From: Chitinophagaceae bacterium
GTDB lineage: Bacteria > Bacteroidota > Bacteroidia > Chitinophagales > Chitinophagaceae
Length of the DNA stretch: 64,000 nucleotides
Assembly: GCA_020847395.1 (NCBI GenBank)
Contig: JADLCD010000032.1
Coordinates: forward strand, 1-64,000
Direction: 5' to 3'
Within the stretch, counting starts at the first letter, position 1. Each line of letters starts with the position of its first letter. The notes beneath the pieces were generated by a model. The model saw only the letters and a program-made list of their open reading frames with translations, ran no database searches and was not told the origin of the DNA. Positions 45,051 to 55,085 of the stretch are shown piece by piece. The position numbers were made by a program, and so were the translations under genes.

Positions 45051-46178
45051 ATGGATACCGAAAAATTCTGGTTGTTGTTGAGTGCAAAGCTCTCCGGCGA
45101 AGCAACGCCTGAGGAGATTGATGCATTAGAGGAGATAATAAAGCAACATCCGGAATTAAGCTGGCAGGTACAATTGATGTCGCAAATGTGGAAGCATGAG
45201 CCTGAAGCTAATGCCCCGGATGATTTTTTTGACAGGCATTTGCAGCGATTAAGTATTCATCCGGATACACGATCACCTGTTTCAGATGAAGCAACGTTTA
45301 ACCCCACCACCCCCTATGCTCATGAGGAAGAGCAAAAAAAAACAGGTACTTATCGTTGGTTGCTGATGCTGTCTGGTATTGCAGCAACATTAATTACAGT
45401 GTTTTTCTTTTTTTATAAGAATGAGTCGTTCACATCAACAAAAGAAGAAGCAGCAGCACAAAATACGGTAACAACACGTAAAGGTTCAAAATCCAGTATT
45501 CAATTGCCTGATGGCACAACGGTTTGGCTGAATGCGGATAGTAAGCTTACCTATGATGAAAATTTTCGGGGAGATTTCAGAAAAGTTCACCTGCAGGGCG
45601 AAGCTTATTTTGATGTAGTACGGGATGAACACCGGCCTTTTATCATACATACCAAAACGCTGGATATACGAGTACTTGGCACAGTGTTTAATGTAAAAGC
45701 TTATGATGCGGAATCAAATACCGAAACCTCATTAATTAAAGGTTCTGTAGAAGTTACCCTGCATAACAGCCCTGAGAAAAAAATTATCCTGAAGCCTAAT
45801 GAAAAGCTCAGGGTAAATAATCAAAGTTTTGAATACAGTACTGATATTAATGGAGAAAAAAGAAAAGATGAGGATGATAGTGATAACATGAAAATTGTGG
45901 TTGGGAAAATTCATTACCAGAAAAAAGACAGCATGGCATTGGAAGCATTATGGGTAAGAAATAAATTGGTATTTGATGCGGAAACATTACAGGAGGTAAT
46001 GCGCAAAATAGAACGATGGTATAATGTGAGAGCAGTAATTAATGTGGATGATAAAACAAAAGCAACACAGTTTAGCGCCATTTTTGATAATGAAAACCTT
46101 GCCCAGGTAATGGAAGCGCTCAAAATAACAGGCAGCTTTTCATATGTTATTAATAAAGATGTAGTAATTATAAAATAA
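45051..46178 (+). CDS. FecR-type anti-sigma factor
   Basis: A 375-residue inner-membrane regulator. The cytoplasmic N terminus (about 1-100) should bind the ECF sigma factor. One membrane helix follows (WLLMLSGIAATLITVFFFFY, about 104-123). The periplasmic FecR domain is at about 145-250 (TRKGSKSSIQLPDGTTVWLN, DSKLTYDENFRGDFRKVHLQ, then GEAYFDVVRD). A C-terminal domain of the DUF4974 kind (about 300-375) probably contacts the STN domain of the next gene's product. It is divergent from the sigma gene and 168 bases before susC. It relays occupancy of the SusC-like receptor to transcription. Confidence 0.92.
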   Translation: MDTEKFWLLLSAKLSGEATPEEIDALEEIIKQHPELSWQVQLMSQMWKHEPEANAPDDFFDRHLQRLSIHPDTRSPVSDEATFNPTTPYAHEEEQKKTGTYRWLLMLSGIAATLITVFFFFYKNESFTSTKEEAAAQNTVTTRKGSKSSIQLPDGTTVWLNADSKLTYDENFRGDFRKVHLQGEAYFDVVRDEHRPFIIHTKTLDIRVLGTVFNVKAYDAESNTETSLIKGSVEVTLHNSPEKKIILKPNEKLRVNNQSFEYSTDINGEKRKDEDDSDNMKIVVGKIHYQKKDSMALEALWVRNKLVFDAETLQEVMRKIERWYNVRAVINVDDKTKATQFSAIFDNENLAQVMEALKITGSFSYVINKDVVIIK

Positions 46179-46346
46179 TTATTAAAACCTATTAAATTTT
46201 AAACCAAAAACAGATTGCGTATGATCATATTTAAAAAGAATTAGTATAAAAAATAAAAACGGAGAATGTTGGAAGCATCCTCCGCGATTTAACAGACAAA
46301 CTGCCCTGGCAGGCAGTTCATCATTCTTTAAAATCAAAACCAAGAT

Positions 46347-49300
46347 ATGAAAAAAAATGAATACGGCGCATCCGTAGGCCTGCGCCGTTTATTAATCAAA
46401 TGTCTGCTTATGACGAAGATGGCGATCTTGCTGGTTCTTGCTTTTTCTACTCAAACATATGCCCACAGTTATGGACAGGGCATAAGCCTTAAACTTGAAA
46501 AAGTTAAACTTAAAACTGTTTTTAAATCAATAGAAGAACAAGGAGATTTCCGTTTCGTTTATAAGGATCAATTATTGAAAGAAGCGCAATTAATTTCAAT
46601 TGATGTACAAAATGCAAGCCTTACAGAAGTTATGGATAAGGTATTGCAAAATACCAACCTCACCTACCGCCGGTTAAGTGAGCAACTGATTGTTATTGTT
46701 GGTGATAAGGCAACGGAAAGTACGCTTGCCGCAACCGCAATTCCAATTACAGGAAAGGTAATTAATGAAAAAGGCGAACCTCTTCCCGGAGTTAGCGTTT
46801 TGGAAAAAGGCACTAACAATGGTACAACTACTAAACCCGACGGAAGCTTTACTTTAGATGTAAGCAGCACAAAGGCAACGTTGGTATTTACGTATGTAGG
46901 ATATAAAAAAATTGAGATAGCAGCCAACAATTCTGATCAGCTTTCTAATGTTATTCTGGCGGCTGATGATAACAGCTTATCTGATATAGTTGTAATTGGT
47001 TACGGTACGGCTAAAAAATCAGATTTAACAGGTGCCGTAGCAGTAGTTCAAGCTGATAAATTGATGGATATGCCTGTTCCTAATATTACACAGGCGTTGC
47101 AGGGTAAAGTGGCTGGTGTTGATGTGAGTGTAAACAGCAATGCACCCGGTGCAGGCGCTAAAGTGCGTGTTCGCGGTTTGGGTTCTATCAATTCAAGTCT
47201 CGACCCATTATATGTGGTAGATGGCGTTGCCGGTGTGGATGGCAACAGCATTAACCCCAATGATATTGCTTCAATTGAGGTATTGAAAGACGCATCTTCA
47301 ACAGCTATTTATGGAGCACGTGGCGCCAATGGTGTAATAATGATTACAACCAAAAGAGGCAGAAGCGGAGGCTCTAAGGTAACTTATGATGGTAATGTAA
47401 ATGTGGCCCAATTATACAGGCATCTTCCTGCACTTAATTCAGACGAATTTATACAGGTGTATAATACATCTTTTGCCAATGGACAGAAATTTGATCCGAA
47501 TGGCGCAGTTTGGACCCCGCCAAAAGCCTTAAATCATTTGAATTACCCCTTGTTATTTGATGCAAATGATAAACCGCTATATAATACCAATTGGGAAGCT
47601 GAAGTATATAAACCTGCTTTATCTCACAGCCACCAGTTGAACTTTCAGGGTGGTACTGATAAAACATTGTATAGTGTTTCCCTTGGCTACCTAAACCAGG
47701 ATGGTATCATGACAACATCTAACTTCAATCGTTATTCTACAAGATTTACATTGGATACTGATGTTAAAACCTGGCTTAAATTAGGCGGTAGCGTTTCTGT
47801 TATAAAAAGCCAGCAACGCATGGTGTCTGATGGTAATGGCGGCTTGAATGTTCCCCGTATGGTAACAGAAGCAGTACCTATTATTCCTGTTAAATATCCT
47901 GACGGAACATGGGCAGGCAATAGTGATATAGATGGTTTGGAAGGTGGCGCGAACCCTGTGCATATTGCGAATAACAGGTATTCACTTAATAATAACTTCC
48001 AATCGCTGGGAAATACCTATTTGCTATTTAAACTGGCAAAAGGACTTGAGTTCAAGTCTGATTTCGGCTTCAATTTGAGCAGCCAGAAAAATAATTTCTA
48101 TTCTGCCAGCGATCTGCATAATCTTTCGCAGGACCAGGGCGGTGTTGCAAACATCAATGCCTATAAAAACAATTACTGGCAGTCTGAAAATTATCTCACC
48201 TATAACAAAGATTTCAGCAATGGACACAGGATGACAGCCTTACTCGGAGCTTCATGGCAGGAATACGGCCAGGAAAGGGTGAGATCTGAAACACAAAACT
48301 TTATTGATGATATATTCCAGTGGTATTATCAACAGGCAGGATCTGTTCGTTCAGCAAATGAATCGCAGGATTACAGGTGGGCGATGAACTCCTATTTTGC
48401 ACGTGTTACTTACAACATACACGATAAATATTTATTAACCGCTACAGGACGTTATGATGGTTCTTCTAAGTTCGGTGCCAATAATAAATATGCTTTCTTC
48501 CCGTCTGTTGGTGCAGCATGGAGAATTTCAAAGGAAGATTTTATGGCTGATAACAGCAATATCAGTGAGTTAAAATTAAGAGCAAGCTATGGTGCTTCAG
48601 GCAACCAGGAAATTGGCCAATACCAGTCTATCGCCCAAATACAACCCAGCACTACTGTGTTAGGTGGTGCAAGTACTTCTACATTAATTCCAAGCTATCT
48701 TGGTAACCCCGACTTAAAATGGGAAGTATCTCAGCAGTTTGATGCAGGTGTGGAACTTGGTTTGTTTAATAATCGCATTATGTTGAATGCCGACTTCTAT
48801 AACAGGGTAACCAAAGATCTGCTTTTGCAGGCGCCAATTCCCTGGGGAGCAGGTTTAAATAACGCATATGTTTATATCAATGTTGGTTCAGTAAGAAACA
48901 GGGGGTTTGAAGTAAACCTGAGTACAGTGAATGTTCAAACCCGTAATTTAACATGGACTACCAATTTCATTTTCTCTACCAACAATAATAAGATCATTAA
49001 ACTGAAGGATGGTAATGCAGATATTTTCCCTGGCCCTAACTTCCTCGGACAAACGAATATATTACGTGTTGGCGAACCGATTGGTTCTTTCTGGGGCAGA
49101 ACAAGGTTAGGTACATATAGCGACAAAGAAACTGAACTTGCGGCTTCACAAGGATTAAAACCAGGCGACAGGAAATACCTGCTGAATGCAGATGGCAGTG
49201 AAAACTACAGCATCATCGGCCGTGCTTATCCTAAGTGGACTGGTACTTTTTCAAGCACCCTGAATTATAAAAACTGGGATTTCTCTTTTGACATACGTTT

Positions 49301-49745
49301 TGTACAAGGCGTAAACACAGCAGCAACATTTAAACATTCTTCAGAAGACAGGCAAACTATTGCCAACAGTTTAAAAACTGTGCTTGATGCCTGGACACCG
49401 GATCATCAGAATACCATGATATCTCAGGTGAGGAATTACAAATTTGCGCAGGATTCCAAATTTGATACATGGTGGGTTGAAGATGGCTCATTTATAAGAG
49501 GACAGAATTTCATATTGGGTTATTCTCTTCCATCAGCAACACTTGACAGAACGAAAATAAGCAAGCTGCGGTTTTATGCGAGTGTTCAAAACCTGTTCAT
49601 CATTACAAAGTATACAGGATATGATCCGGAAGTAGATACTTATAACAGCAGCTATGGTGCGAATGGCTCATTCTCACAAAACCTGGATTTCTTTTCTTAT
49701 CCACGTCCACGCGTATGGAACTTAGGCGTAACACTTAGTTTCTAA
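46347..49745 (+). CDS. SusC/RagA-family TonB-linked outer-membrane transporter with STN domain
   Basis: A 1132-residue transporter. After the signal region (about 1-45) comes a secretin/TonB short N-terminal domain (KTVFKSIEEQGDFRFVYKDQ, about 55-120), used to signal to FecR. Then follow a carboxypeptidase-like domain (about 133-215, NEKGEPLPGVSVLEKGTNNG) and the plug with the SusC motifs YGTAKKSDLTGAV and KDASSTAIYGARGANGVIMI (about 320). The barrel ends RPRVWNLGVTLSF. It works as a lidded channel with the SusD protein encoded 17 bases downstream. The neighbouring M20 amidohydrolase suggests a peptide or amide ligand rather than a glycan, by inference only. Confidence 0.95.
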   Translation: MKKNEYGASVGLRRLLIKCLLMTKMAILLVLAFSTQTYAHSYGQGISLKLEKVKLKTVFKSIEEQGDFRFVYKDQLLKEAQLISIDVQNASLTEVMDKVLQNTNLTYRRLSEQLIVIVGDKATESTLAATAIPITGKVINEKGEPLPGVSVLEKGTNNGTTTKPDGSFTLDVSSTKATLVFTYVGYKKIEIAANNSDQLSNVILAADDNSLSDIVVIGYGTAKKSDLTGAVAVVQADKLMDMPVPNITQALQGKVAGVDVSVNSNAPGAGAKVRVRGLGSINSSLDPLYVVDGVAGVDGNSINPNDIASIEVLKDASSTAIYGARGANGVIMITTKRGRSGGSKVTYDGNVNVAQLYRHLPALNSDEFIQVYNTSFANGQKFDPNGAVWTPPKALNHLNYPLLFDANDKPLYNTNWEAEVYKPALSHSHQLNFQGGTDKTLYSVSLGYLNQDGIMTTSNFNRYSTRFTLDTDVKTWLKLGGSVSVIKSQQRMVSDGNGGLNVPRMVTEAVPIIPVKYPDGTWAGNSDIDGLEGGANPVHIANNRYSLNNNFQSLGNTYLLFKLAKGLEFKSDFGFNLSSQKNNFYSASDLHNLSQDQGGVANINAYKNNYWQSENYLTYNKDFSNGHRMTALLGASWQEYGQERVRSETQNFIDDIFQWYYQQAGSVRSANESQDYRWAMNSYFARVTYNIHDKYLLTATGRYDGSSKFGANNKYAFFPSVGAAWRISKEDFMADNSNISELKLRASYGASGNQEIGQYQSIAQIQPSTTVLGGASTSTLIPSYLGNPDLKWEVSQQFDAGVELGLFNNRIMLNADFYNRVTKDLLLQAPIPWGAGLNNAYVYINVGSVRNRGFEVNLSTVNVQTRNLTWTTNFIFSTNNNKIIKLKDGNADIFPGPNFLGQTNILRVGEPIGSFWGRTRLGTYSDKETELAASQGLKPGDRKYLLNADGSENYSIIGRAYPKWTGTFSSTLNYKNWDFSFDIRFVQGVNTAATFKHSSEDRQTIANSLKTVLDAWTPDHQNTMISQVRNYKFAQDSKFDTWWVEDGSFIRGQNFILGYSLPSATLDRTKISKLRFYASVQNLFIITKYTGYDPEVDTYNSSYGANGSFSQNLDFFSYPRPRVWNLGVTLSF

Positions 49746-49762
49746 CTTCAAAAGAGTGAATC

Positions 49763-51283
49763 ATGAAAAAAATAAAATATCACTATATAATATTACTGGC
49801 TGCTCTTACAATGAGCGCTTCATGTAAAAAGTTCCTGGAAGAAGATCCCACGAATTTTATTACACCGGAATCATCATTATCCAGTTTAAAAGTGGCAAGG
49901 GCATTCACGAATGCATGCTACCAATATCTTCAAAGTTCTATGTTAGGAGGCCAGTCTTCTTCCTATGGCGGAAATACCTGGAACCTCATGGAATTTATGA
50001 CAGGTAAATCAAACAGTGATTTAGGTCAAACAGGATTTACGTTGTTCCAGAACCTGAGTTATAATGCTACATCTTTTTACGTTGATACCTGGTGGCAGAA
50101 TTTATACAAAGGTGTTGGCGCGTGTAACCAGGCAATTGAGCAGTTACCGAATATTACTGCTCCGGGCCTTACAGAAGAGGTAAGAACCAATATGCTTGCT
50201 GAGGCTCATACGATGAGGGCTTTGTATTATTTCTTTTTGGTAAGAATGTATGGTGCTGTTCCCAGCATAACAGAAGTGCCTAAAGAAGTATCTGGCTTGA
50301 ATTTGCCCAGAACCGCGGCAAAGGATATTTATGACAACATTATTATTCCCGATTTGTTATTGGCTGAACAGTCTACACTTGGCTGGAAAGACAATACAGG
50401 ATTGGTTTCAATGGGTTTTGTAAAATCCTTGTTGGCTGATGTGTATCTTACTTATGCAGGAGCTGCAATCAGTGGAGGTGATCAATATTATGCCGAGTCT
50501 GCCAAAAGATCACTTGATGTAGTTACCAAAGGGGGATATACATTGTTTCCTGAATATACTGACATGATAAATCCATCTAACAAAAATAGCGGAGAGTTTA
50601 TCTTCCAGGTGCAGTATGCTGCTTCTGTTCCTTCTACCAATCCATTAACGCCGTTAACCATCCCGAATTATTCCGGTGTATCTAAATATTCAGATGAATA
50701 TGGTTCTGTATATCCAACAGAAGAATTTGTTGCTTCATTTCCTGCAGGCGATAAAAGAGCGAAGGAACGCCAGTTCTTTTATACCAGTTATCCCAATGCA
50801 TCTACCGGTGTAATTGTAAATTTTAACGGGCATTACATTTATAAATGGTTTGATGTAACTGCAGTAACCAGTACATTAAAATCAGACCTGAATTATACAT
50901 TGTACCGCCTTGCTGATGTAATGCTGATGTATGCAGAAGCTTCTAACCGGGCTGACGGAGCGCCAAATGCAACCGCAATCAGTTATGTGAATCAAATAAG
51001 AAACAGGGCTAATCTTGCAAATATTGGCTCATTAAGCCAGGATGCATTTGAAAAAGAGGTATGGGCTCAACGTTATTTTGAGCTATGCTTTGAAAATAAA
51101 ATGTGGTTTGATATGCTGCGTACACGTAAAGTAAGAAATGATGTTACGCAAAATTGGGATGATTTTGTAGGACACAAAACCGTGTTTAACGCAACGTTCA
51201 GTGAAAAGCAATTACTATTCCCTGTTCCAAAACAGGAAATAGATGTAAATCCGAATCTCCTGCCAAATAATACAGGATTTTAA
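49763..51283 (+). CDS. SusD/RagB-family surface lipoprotein
   Basis: A 506-residue ligand-binding lid for the SusC transporter. The lipoprotein signal is at the N terminus (LAALTMSASCKK, lipid cysteine at residue 21), followed by FLEEDPTNFITPESS, a typical SusD start. TPR-like helices follow (MLAEAHTMRALYYFFLVRMY), and the family end block is seen as YTLYRLADVMLMYAEASNRA, NQIRNRANL and WAQRYFELCFENKMWFDMLR. The final LFPVPKQEIDVNPNL is the standard RagB C terminus. It follows susC after 17 bases and is closed by an intrinsic terminator. Confidence 0.95.
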   Translation: MKKIKYHYIILLAALTMSASCKKFLEEDPTNFITPESSLSSLKVARAFTNACYQYLQSSMLGGQSSSYGGNTWNLMEFMTGKSNSDLGQTGFTLFQNLSYNATSFYVDTWWQNLYKGVGACNQAIEQLPNITAPGLTEEVRTNMLAEAHTMRALYYFFLVRMYGAVPSITEVPKEVSGLNLPRTAAKDIYDNIIIPDLLLAEQSTLGWKDNTGLVSMGFVKSLLADVYLTYAGAAISGGDQYYAESAKRSLDVVTKGGYTLFPEYTDMINPSNKNSGEFIFQVQYAASVPSTNPLTPLTIPNYSGVSKYSDEYGSVYPTEEFVASFPAGDKRAKERQFFYTSYPNASTGVIVNFNGHYIYKWFDVTAVTSTLKSDLNYTLYRLADVMLMYAEASNRADGAPNATAISYVNQIRNRANLANIGSLSQDAFEKEVWAQRYFELCFENKMWFDMLRTRKVRNDVTQNWDDFVGHKTVFNATFSEKQLLFPVPKQEIDVNPNLLPNNTGF

Positions 51284-51311
51284 GATTGTTTGTTTGGGGC
51301 TGTTATAAAAT

Positions 51312-51352
51312 AAGGGCTGCTGTAAAAGGCGGCCCTTTTGTTTTTTTTTTTG
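51312..51352 (+). terminator. Intrinsic terminator after the SusD gene
   Basis: AAGGGC pairs with GCCCTT, followed by TTG and a run of about a dozen T. It ends the susC-susD transcript before the M20 amidohydrolase gene. Confidence 0.8.
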
Positions 51353-51394
51353 AGAATAATTATTGATTAGCTTTATTAAGTTGTAAATAATACT

Positions 51395-52699
51395 ATGAGA
51401 ATAATTTCTTTTATCATTATTGTGCTTATTGTTTGTGTGCAGCCGGTAGCTGCACAACAATTACAAAAAGCAATTGCAGATAAAGCAACAGCCATATTAC
51501 CTGCGGTAATAGAATGGCGCAGATACCTTCACCAAAACCCTGAATTATCTAACAGGGAATTTAAAACGGCTGAATATATAGCTGCTCATCTTAAATCATT
51601 AGGATTGGAGGTGCAGACCGGCATTGCAAAAACGGGTGTGGTTGGTATATTGAAAGGAGATAAGCCGGGACCGGTTATTGCTTTAAGGGCAGATATTGAT
51701 GCGCTGCCTGTTAAAGAACGCGTTAATGTTCCCTTTGCATCTAAAGCAGTTGGTGAATACCTGGGAAAAAATGTGCCGGTTATGCATGCCTGCGGGCATG
51801 ATACGCATATGGCTATTTTAATGGGCACAGCATCTGTGTTAAGCTCAATGAAAAACCAGCTTTCCGGTACCATTAAATTTATTTTTCAACCTGCTGAAGA
51901 AGGCCCTCCCGGTGATGAGGAAGGTGGCGCGCCTTTAATGATTAAGGAGGGAGTGATGGATAATCCAAAGGTTGAAGCGATTTTTGGATTGCATATTAAT
52001 TCACAAACTCCTGTTGGTGTAATTAAATATAAATCTGCTGCTGTTATGGCTGCCAGCGATTGGTTTACCATTAAAGTAAAAGGAAAACAGTCTCATGGTT
52101 CGCAACCTTGGGGTGGTGTTGATCCTATAGTGGTAGCTGCACAAATTATTAATGGCCTGCAAACCATAGTAAGCCGCCAGTCTGAACTAACCAAAGCGCC
52201 TGTTGTAATTACCGTAGGTAAAATAAATGCCGGTGTTCGCAGTAATATTATTCCGGAAGAACTGGTAATGGAAGGAACAATAAGAACACTGGACGAAACA
52301 ATGCATAAAGATGTGCATGAGCGCATAAAACATACTGCTGAAAGTATTGCCGCTGCAAGCAATGCAACCGTAGATGTTTCTATAGACAATAAAACACTCG
52401 TTACCTACAACAATCCGCAGTTGGTGCAGCAGATGCTTCCATCTTTGCAAACTGCTGCCGGTAAAGACAAAGTTGTTGAAACGGATTGGACTACAGGCGC
52501 CGAAGATTTTTCTTTTTTTGGAGAAAAAGCTCCTGCCTTCTTTTTCTTTCTGGGAGGCATGCCCGCAAACCAGGAGCCTTCAAAAGCAGCGCCGCATCAT
52601 ACACCGGATTTTTTTATTGACGACAGCATGCTTGATGTAGGTGTAAAAGCTTTCTGCAATATTGTATTTGATTATGCAAAATTAAAACGCGGTAAATAA
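51395..52699 (+). CDS. Secreted M20 family amidohydrolase
   Basis: A 434-residue zinc hydrolase with signal peptide (MRIISFIIIVLIVC...VAAQ). Metal ligands are visible in HACGHDTHM (about residues 130-138) and in FQPAEEGPPGDEEGGA (about 168-183, with the catalytic Glu). A dimerisation or lid domain follows (VKGKQSHGSQPWGGVDPIVV), with a final APHHTPDFFIDD carrying the last histidine ligand. It fits the N-acyl-amino-acid amidohydrolase/hippurate hydrolase group (M20D) acting in the periplasm. It lies after the SusCD terminator but in the same direction, so function may be coupled to the ligand imported by SusCD. Confidence 0.92.
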   Translation: MRIISFIIIVLIVCVQPVAAQQLQKAIADKATAILPAVIEWRRYLHQNPELSNREFKTAEYIAAHLKSLGLEVQTGIAKTGVVGILKGDKPGPVIALRADIDALPVKERVNVPFASKAVGEYLGKNVPVMHACGHDTHMAILMGTASVLSSMKNQLSGTIKFIFQPAEEGPPGDEEGGAPLMIKEGVMDNPKVEAIFGLHINSQTPVGVIKYKSAAVMAASDWFTIKVKGKQSHGSQPWGGVDPIVVAAQIINGLQTIVSRQSELTKAPVVITVGKINAGVRSNIIPEELVMEGTIRTLDETMHKDVHERIKHTAESIAAASNATVDVSIDNKTLVTYNNPQLVQQMLPSLQTAAGKDKVVETDWTTGAEDFSFFGEKAPAFFFFLGGMPANQEPSKAAPHHTPDFFIDDSMLDVGVKAFCNIVFDYAKLKRGK

Positions 52700-52790
52700 T
52701 TGCCCGGGCATTTCGTTGCCTGAATATCTTGCTGTGGCTGCCTGTAGGCAGGCTCGCTTAGCATGTTCTATAATTATTATAATTGTGCCC

Positions 52791-53273
52791 CTATTTTATT
52801 CTTACATATATTTCCGTATTCAGCCTGTTTATATCAGTGCCTTCAATTTTTTCAGTGCCGGTTTGGGTGAGGGTATCATTGCGGATAGTAATGGTGAAAC
52901 TGAAATTATTGCCTTCCCACTGCCTGTCGTTGCAATAGTCGAGATGTTCTGTATACAAACTATCTTTTAAAGAATAATTACCGCCACCTGCGGAAAAGGC
53001 GGCAAGTGAATCTTTGCCTTTGTTCAGATCGTGCAGCAGAAAAGCAAAATGATTATCGTTGATAATTTTAATAAAAGATTTGTTTACGGTATAATCAGTT
53101 ACTGTTGTATCTCCTTTATCGATGATAATACCTTTTAATAATTTCCATGTGCCGGATAATGGCAATGCTGGTTTGTCCGCAGCTTCCTGCTTAATTGTTA
53201 CTGTATTGCAGTTACAAATGAATAAGCATATTACAGCTATGCAGATAAAAAAGAATGGATTGATTTCTTGCAT
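52791..53273 (-). CDS. Hypothetical lipocalin-like lipoprotein
   Basis: A 160-residue protein with a hydrophobic N terminus (FFFICIAVICLFICNC) ending in a lipobox-like cysteine at about residue 22. The mature sequence has PLSGTWKLLKGIIIDKGDTT, NKSFIKIINDNHFAFLLHD, and late strands YLDYC/WEGNNFSFTITIRND. The GTWKL start and strand pattern resemble small Bacteroidota lipocalin-like lipoproteins. No catalytic residues can be named. It lies 11 bases after manA on the same strand and may be co-transcribed. Confidence 0.72.
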   Translation of the reverse strand: MQEINPFFFICIAVICLFICNCNTVTIKQEAADKPALPLSGTWKLLKGIIIDKGDTTVTDYTVNKSFIKIINDNHFAFLLHDLNKGKDSLAAFSAGGGNYSLKDSLYTEHLDYCNDRQWEGNNFSFTITIRNDTLTQTGTEKIEGTDINRLNTEIYVRIK

Positions 53274-53284
53274 CCTAATGGCTT

Positions 53285-54514
53285 TTAATTTTGGGGAACG
53301 CCGGCTTTATATAATACCGTTCTTGTATTGGTGGTAATAGTATAGGTTTCTGCGTTTCCTGCCATTGCCGCTTCACCCTGTAATAAATGAATGGTTTGAT
53401 TGCCGGCTGTAATAGTTGCTTCTCCTTCTGTTACCAAAACAATTTCAATTGAAAAGGCAGTATGCATATATTTTTCATCTTTGGTTAATTCAATTTTGCT
53501 TGCTATAAAATCCGGTACCGGGCAATAGTAAATGGTTTCTGCTCCTTTTTTTTCTCCATCCATTATATTGGCAACAACGCCTTCAAACAAAGTGTGTTTC
53601 AATAATTCAGGCACATCAATATGCTTGGGCGTAAGCCCGCCGCGCAGCACATTATCTGAATTTGACATTAGCTCAATGTTCTGTCCTTCGAGGTATGCAT
53701 GCGGCACACCCGCCCCCTGGAATATTGCCTGGCCCGGGTGCAGTTGCAGTATATTAAAAAAGTAAATGGAGAAAATACCCCGATCTATATTACTATACTT
53801 ATCATCGTTACCCGGCAAAGTTTTGCATGCCCAATAAGCCGGCTCTGCTTTTGATAATTGATTTGCTTTATAAGCAGCTTCTGATTTTTTCAGCAAAGGC
53901 GCAAGCATATTGTCTACTTCGGCTTGCGGCAGCTCCATTACATATTTATACAAACCAAAATAATCTTCCTTATCAAATATGGGTAATAAGGTGTTGAACT
54001 CGGGAACTTCGTGTAGGGTTTGCCGTAATAAATTTTTTTCTTTAAATCCATGCAGCAGCCAGAACTCGCTTAGCGCTATCATCACCTCTGGTTTATGATT
54101 ATCATCTTTATAGTTGCGGTGAGATGCGGTGATGGGAATACCCGCTTCATGCTCTCTTGCAAAACCCTTTTCGGCTTCTGCTTTCGAAGGATGCACCTGT
54201 ATGGAAAGCATATCTTTTACATCAAGTACCTTAAATAAATAAGGCAGACCGCCAAATGTTTTTGCTACGCTGTTGCCAAGCCATTTGGTTTTATCTTCTT
54301 CAATAAGTTTGTTCAATGCTGTAGTATGGTCTTTATCCCATTCCACAAGCGATGGGCTGCTGCTGTGCGCACCCATCCAGTATTCTGCAAATGGTTTGTA
54401 CTCCGGATTTTCTACGCCTAATAATTGTGGCAGATAGGTATAGCCACCCCATGCATAATGCTGAACTTTTCCTTTTAGTTTGAACATCTGATTCGTTATT
54501 TGTTTAGTTGACAT
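53285..54514 (-). CDS. manA: Mannose-6-phosphate isomerase, class I
   Basis: ManA interconverts mannose-6-phosphate and fructose-6-phosphate with zinc. The ATG at 54514 gives 409 residues; the frame also allows 54541, and ATG 54487 (MFKLKGKVQHYAWGG) is a close alternative. Motifs are KVQHYAWGGYTYLPQLLG, IQVHPSKAEAEKGFARE (metal His), DDNHKPEVMIALSEFWLLHG, and the signature HPGQAIFQGAGVPHAYLEGQ then NIELMSNSDNVLRGGLTPKH. It feeds sugar into glycolysis or supplies mannose for polysaccharides. It follows rnhA on the same strand after an 83-109-base gap with CATAG/CTATG-rich sequence. Confidence 0.94.
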   Translation of the reverse strand: MSTKQITNQMFKLKGKVQHYAWGGYTYLPQLLGVENPEYKPFAEYWMGAHSSSPSLVEWDKDHTTALNKLIEEDKTKWLGNSVAKTFGGLPYLFKVLDVKDMLSIQVHPSKAEAEKGFAREHEAGIPITASHRNYKDDNHKPEVMIALSEFWLLHGFKEKNLLRQTLHEVPEFNTLLPIFDKEDYFGLYKYVMELPQAEVDNMLAPLLKKSEAAYKANQLSKAEPAYWACKTLPGNDDKYSNIDRGIFSIYFFNILQLHPGQAIFQGAGVPHAYLEGQNIELMSNSDNVLRGGLTPKHIDVPELLKHTLFEGVVANIMDGEKKGAETIYYCPVPDFIASKIELTKDEKYMHTAFSIEIVLVTEGEATITAGNQTIHLLQGEAAMAGNAETYTITTNTRTVLYKAGVPQN

Positions 54515-54622
54515 TTTGCCACATAGGAACATAAGGATCATAGAACATATAGTGCAGTATTTATTAAAATGCTATGCCTGCCTATGTTACTATATGTCTA
54601 TGTGGTGATTTCTGAAATTTTC

Positions 54623-55084
54623 CTAATCCTTTTCATATCCCTCATCCGCCTTTAGATTTTTCCCATCCGCCGCCGTTGTTGCCAGTATATCGCAGCGATT
54701 GTTATAGGCATTATCCGCATGACCTTTTACCCACACAAACTGTATGCTATGTTTTAAAGAAAGCTGGTAATATTTTTTCCAGAGATCTTTATTTTTTTTT
54801 CCGCCCTTAAAATCAGTTTTTATCCAGTTGTTCAACCAACCTTCTTTTACTGCCCTAACTACATATTGACTATCTGAATATATGGTGATCGAAAGATTGG
54901 TTTTGGTTAAAGCTTCCAATGCAGCTATAACTGCCATCAGTTCCATGCGGTTGTTGGTGGTAAGCCTGTAGCCGCCTGATAGTTCTTTTTCATGATTACC
55001 CCATTTCAAAATAGCGCCGTATCCTCCCGGGCCAGGGTTGCCGCGTGCCGCGCCATCTGTGTAAATAATAAGAGATGGCTGCAT
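54623..55084 (-). CDS. rnhA: Ribonuclease HI
   Basis: RNase HI (153 residues) cuts the RNA strand of RNA-DNA hybrids. The four acidic active-site positions are visible: Asp in IIYTDGAARGNPGPGGYGAI (residue 10), Glu in NNRMELMAVIAAL (about 47), Asp in IYSDSQYVV (about 69), and the last Asp in NNRCDILA (about 133), with the basic hand and VKGHADN between. It follows the PhzF-like gene with a 1-base gap on the same strand, so they are probably translated from one message. Confidence 0.95.
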   Translation of the reverse strand: MQPSLIIYTDGAARGNPGPGGYGAILKWGNHEKELSGGYRLTTNNRMELMAVIAALEALTKTNLSITIYSDSQYVVRAVKEGWLNNWIKTDFKGGKKNKDLWKKYYQLSLKHSIQFVWVKGHADNAYNNRCDILATTAADGKNLKADEGYEKD

Positions 55085-55085
55085 A

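Noticed and set aside
54511-54612. CATAG/CTATG-rich gap between manA and rnhA as another heptamer array
   Set aside because: Spacings between CAT or ATG words are 6 to 10 bases and do not hold a 7-base phase, although the segment does contain inverted CATAG/CTATG words.
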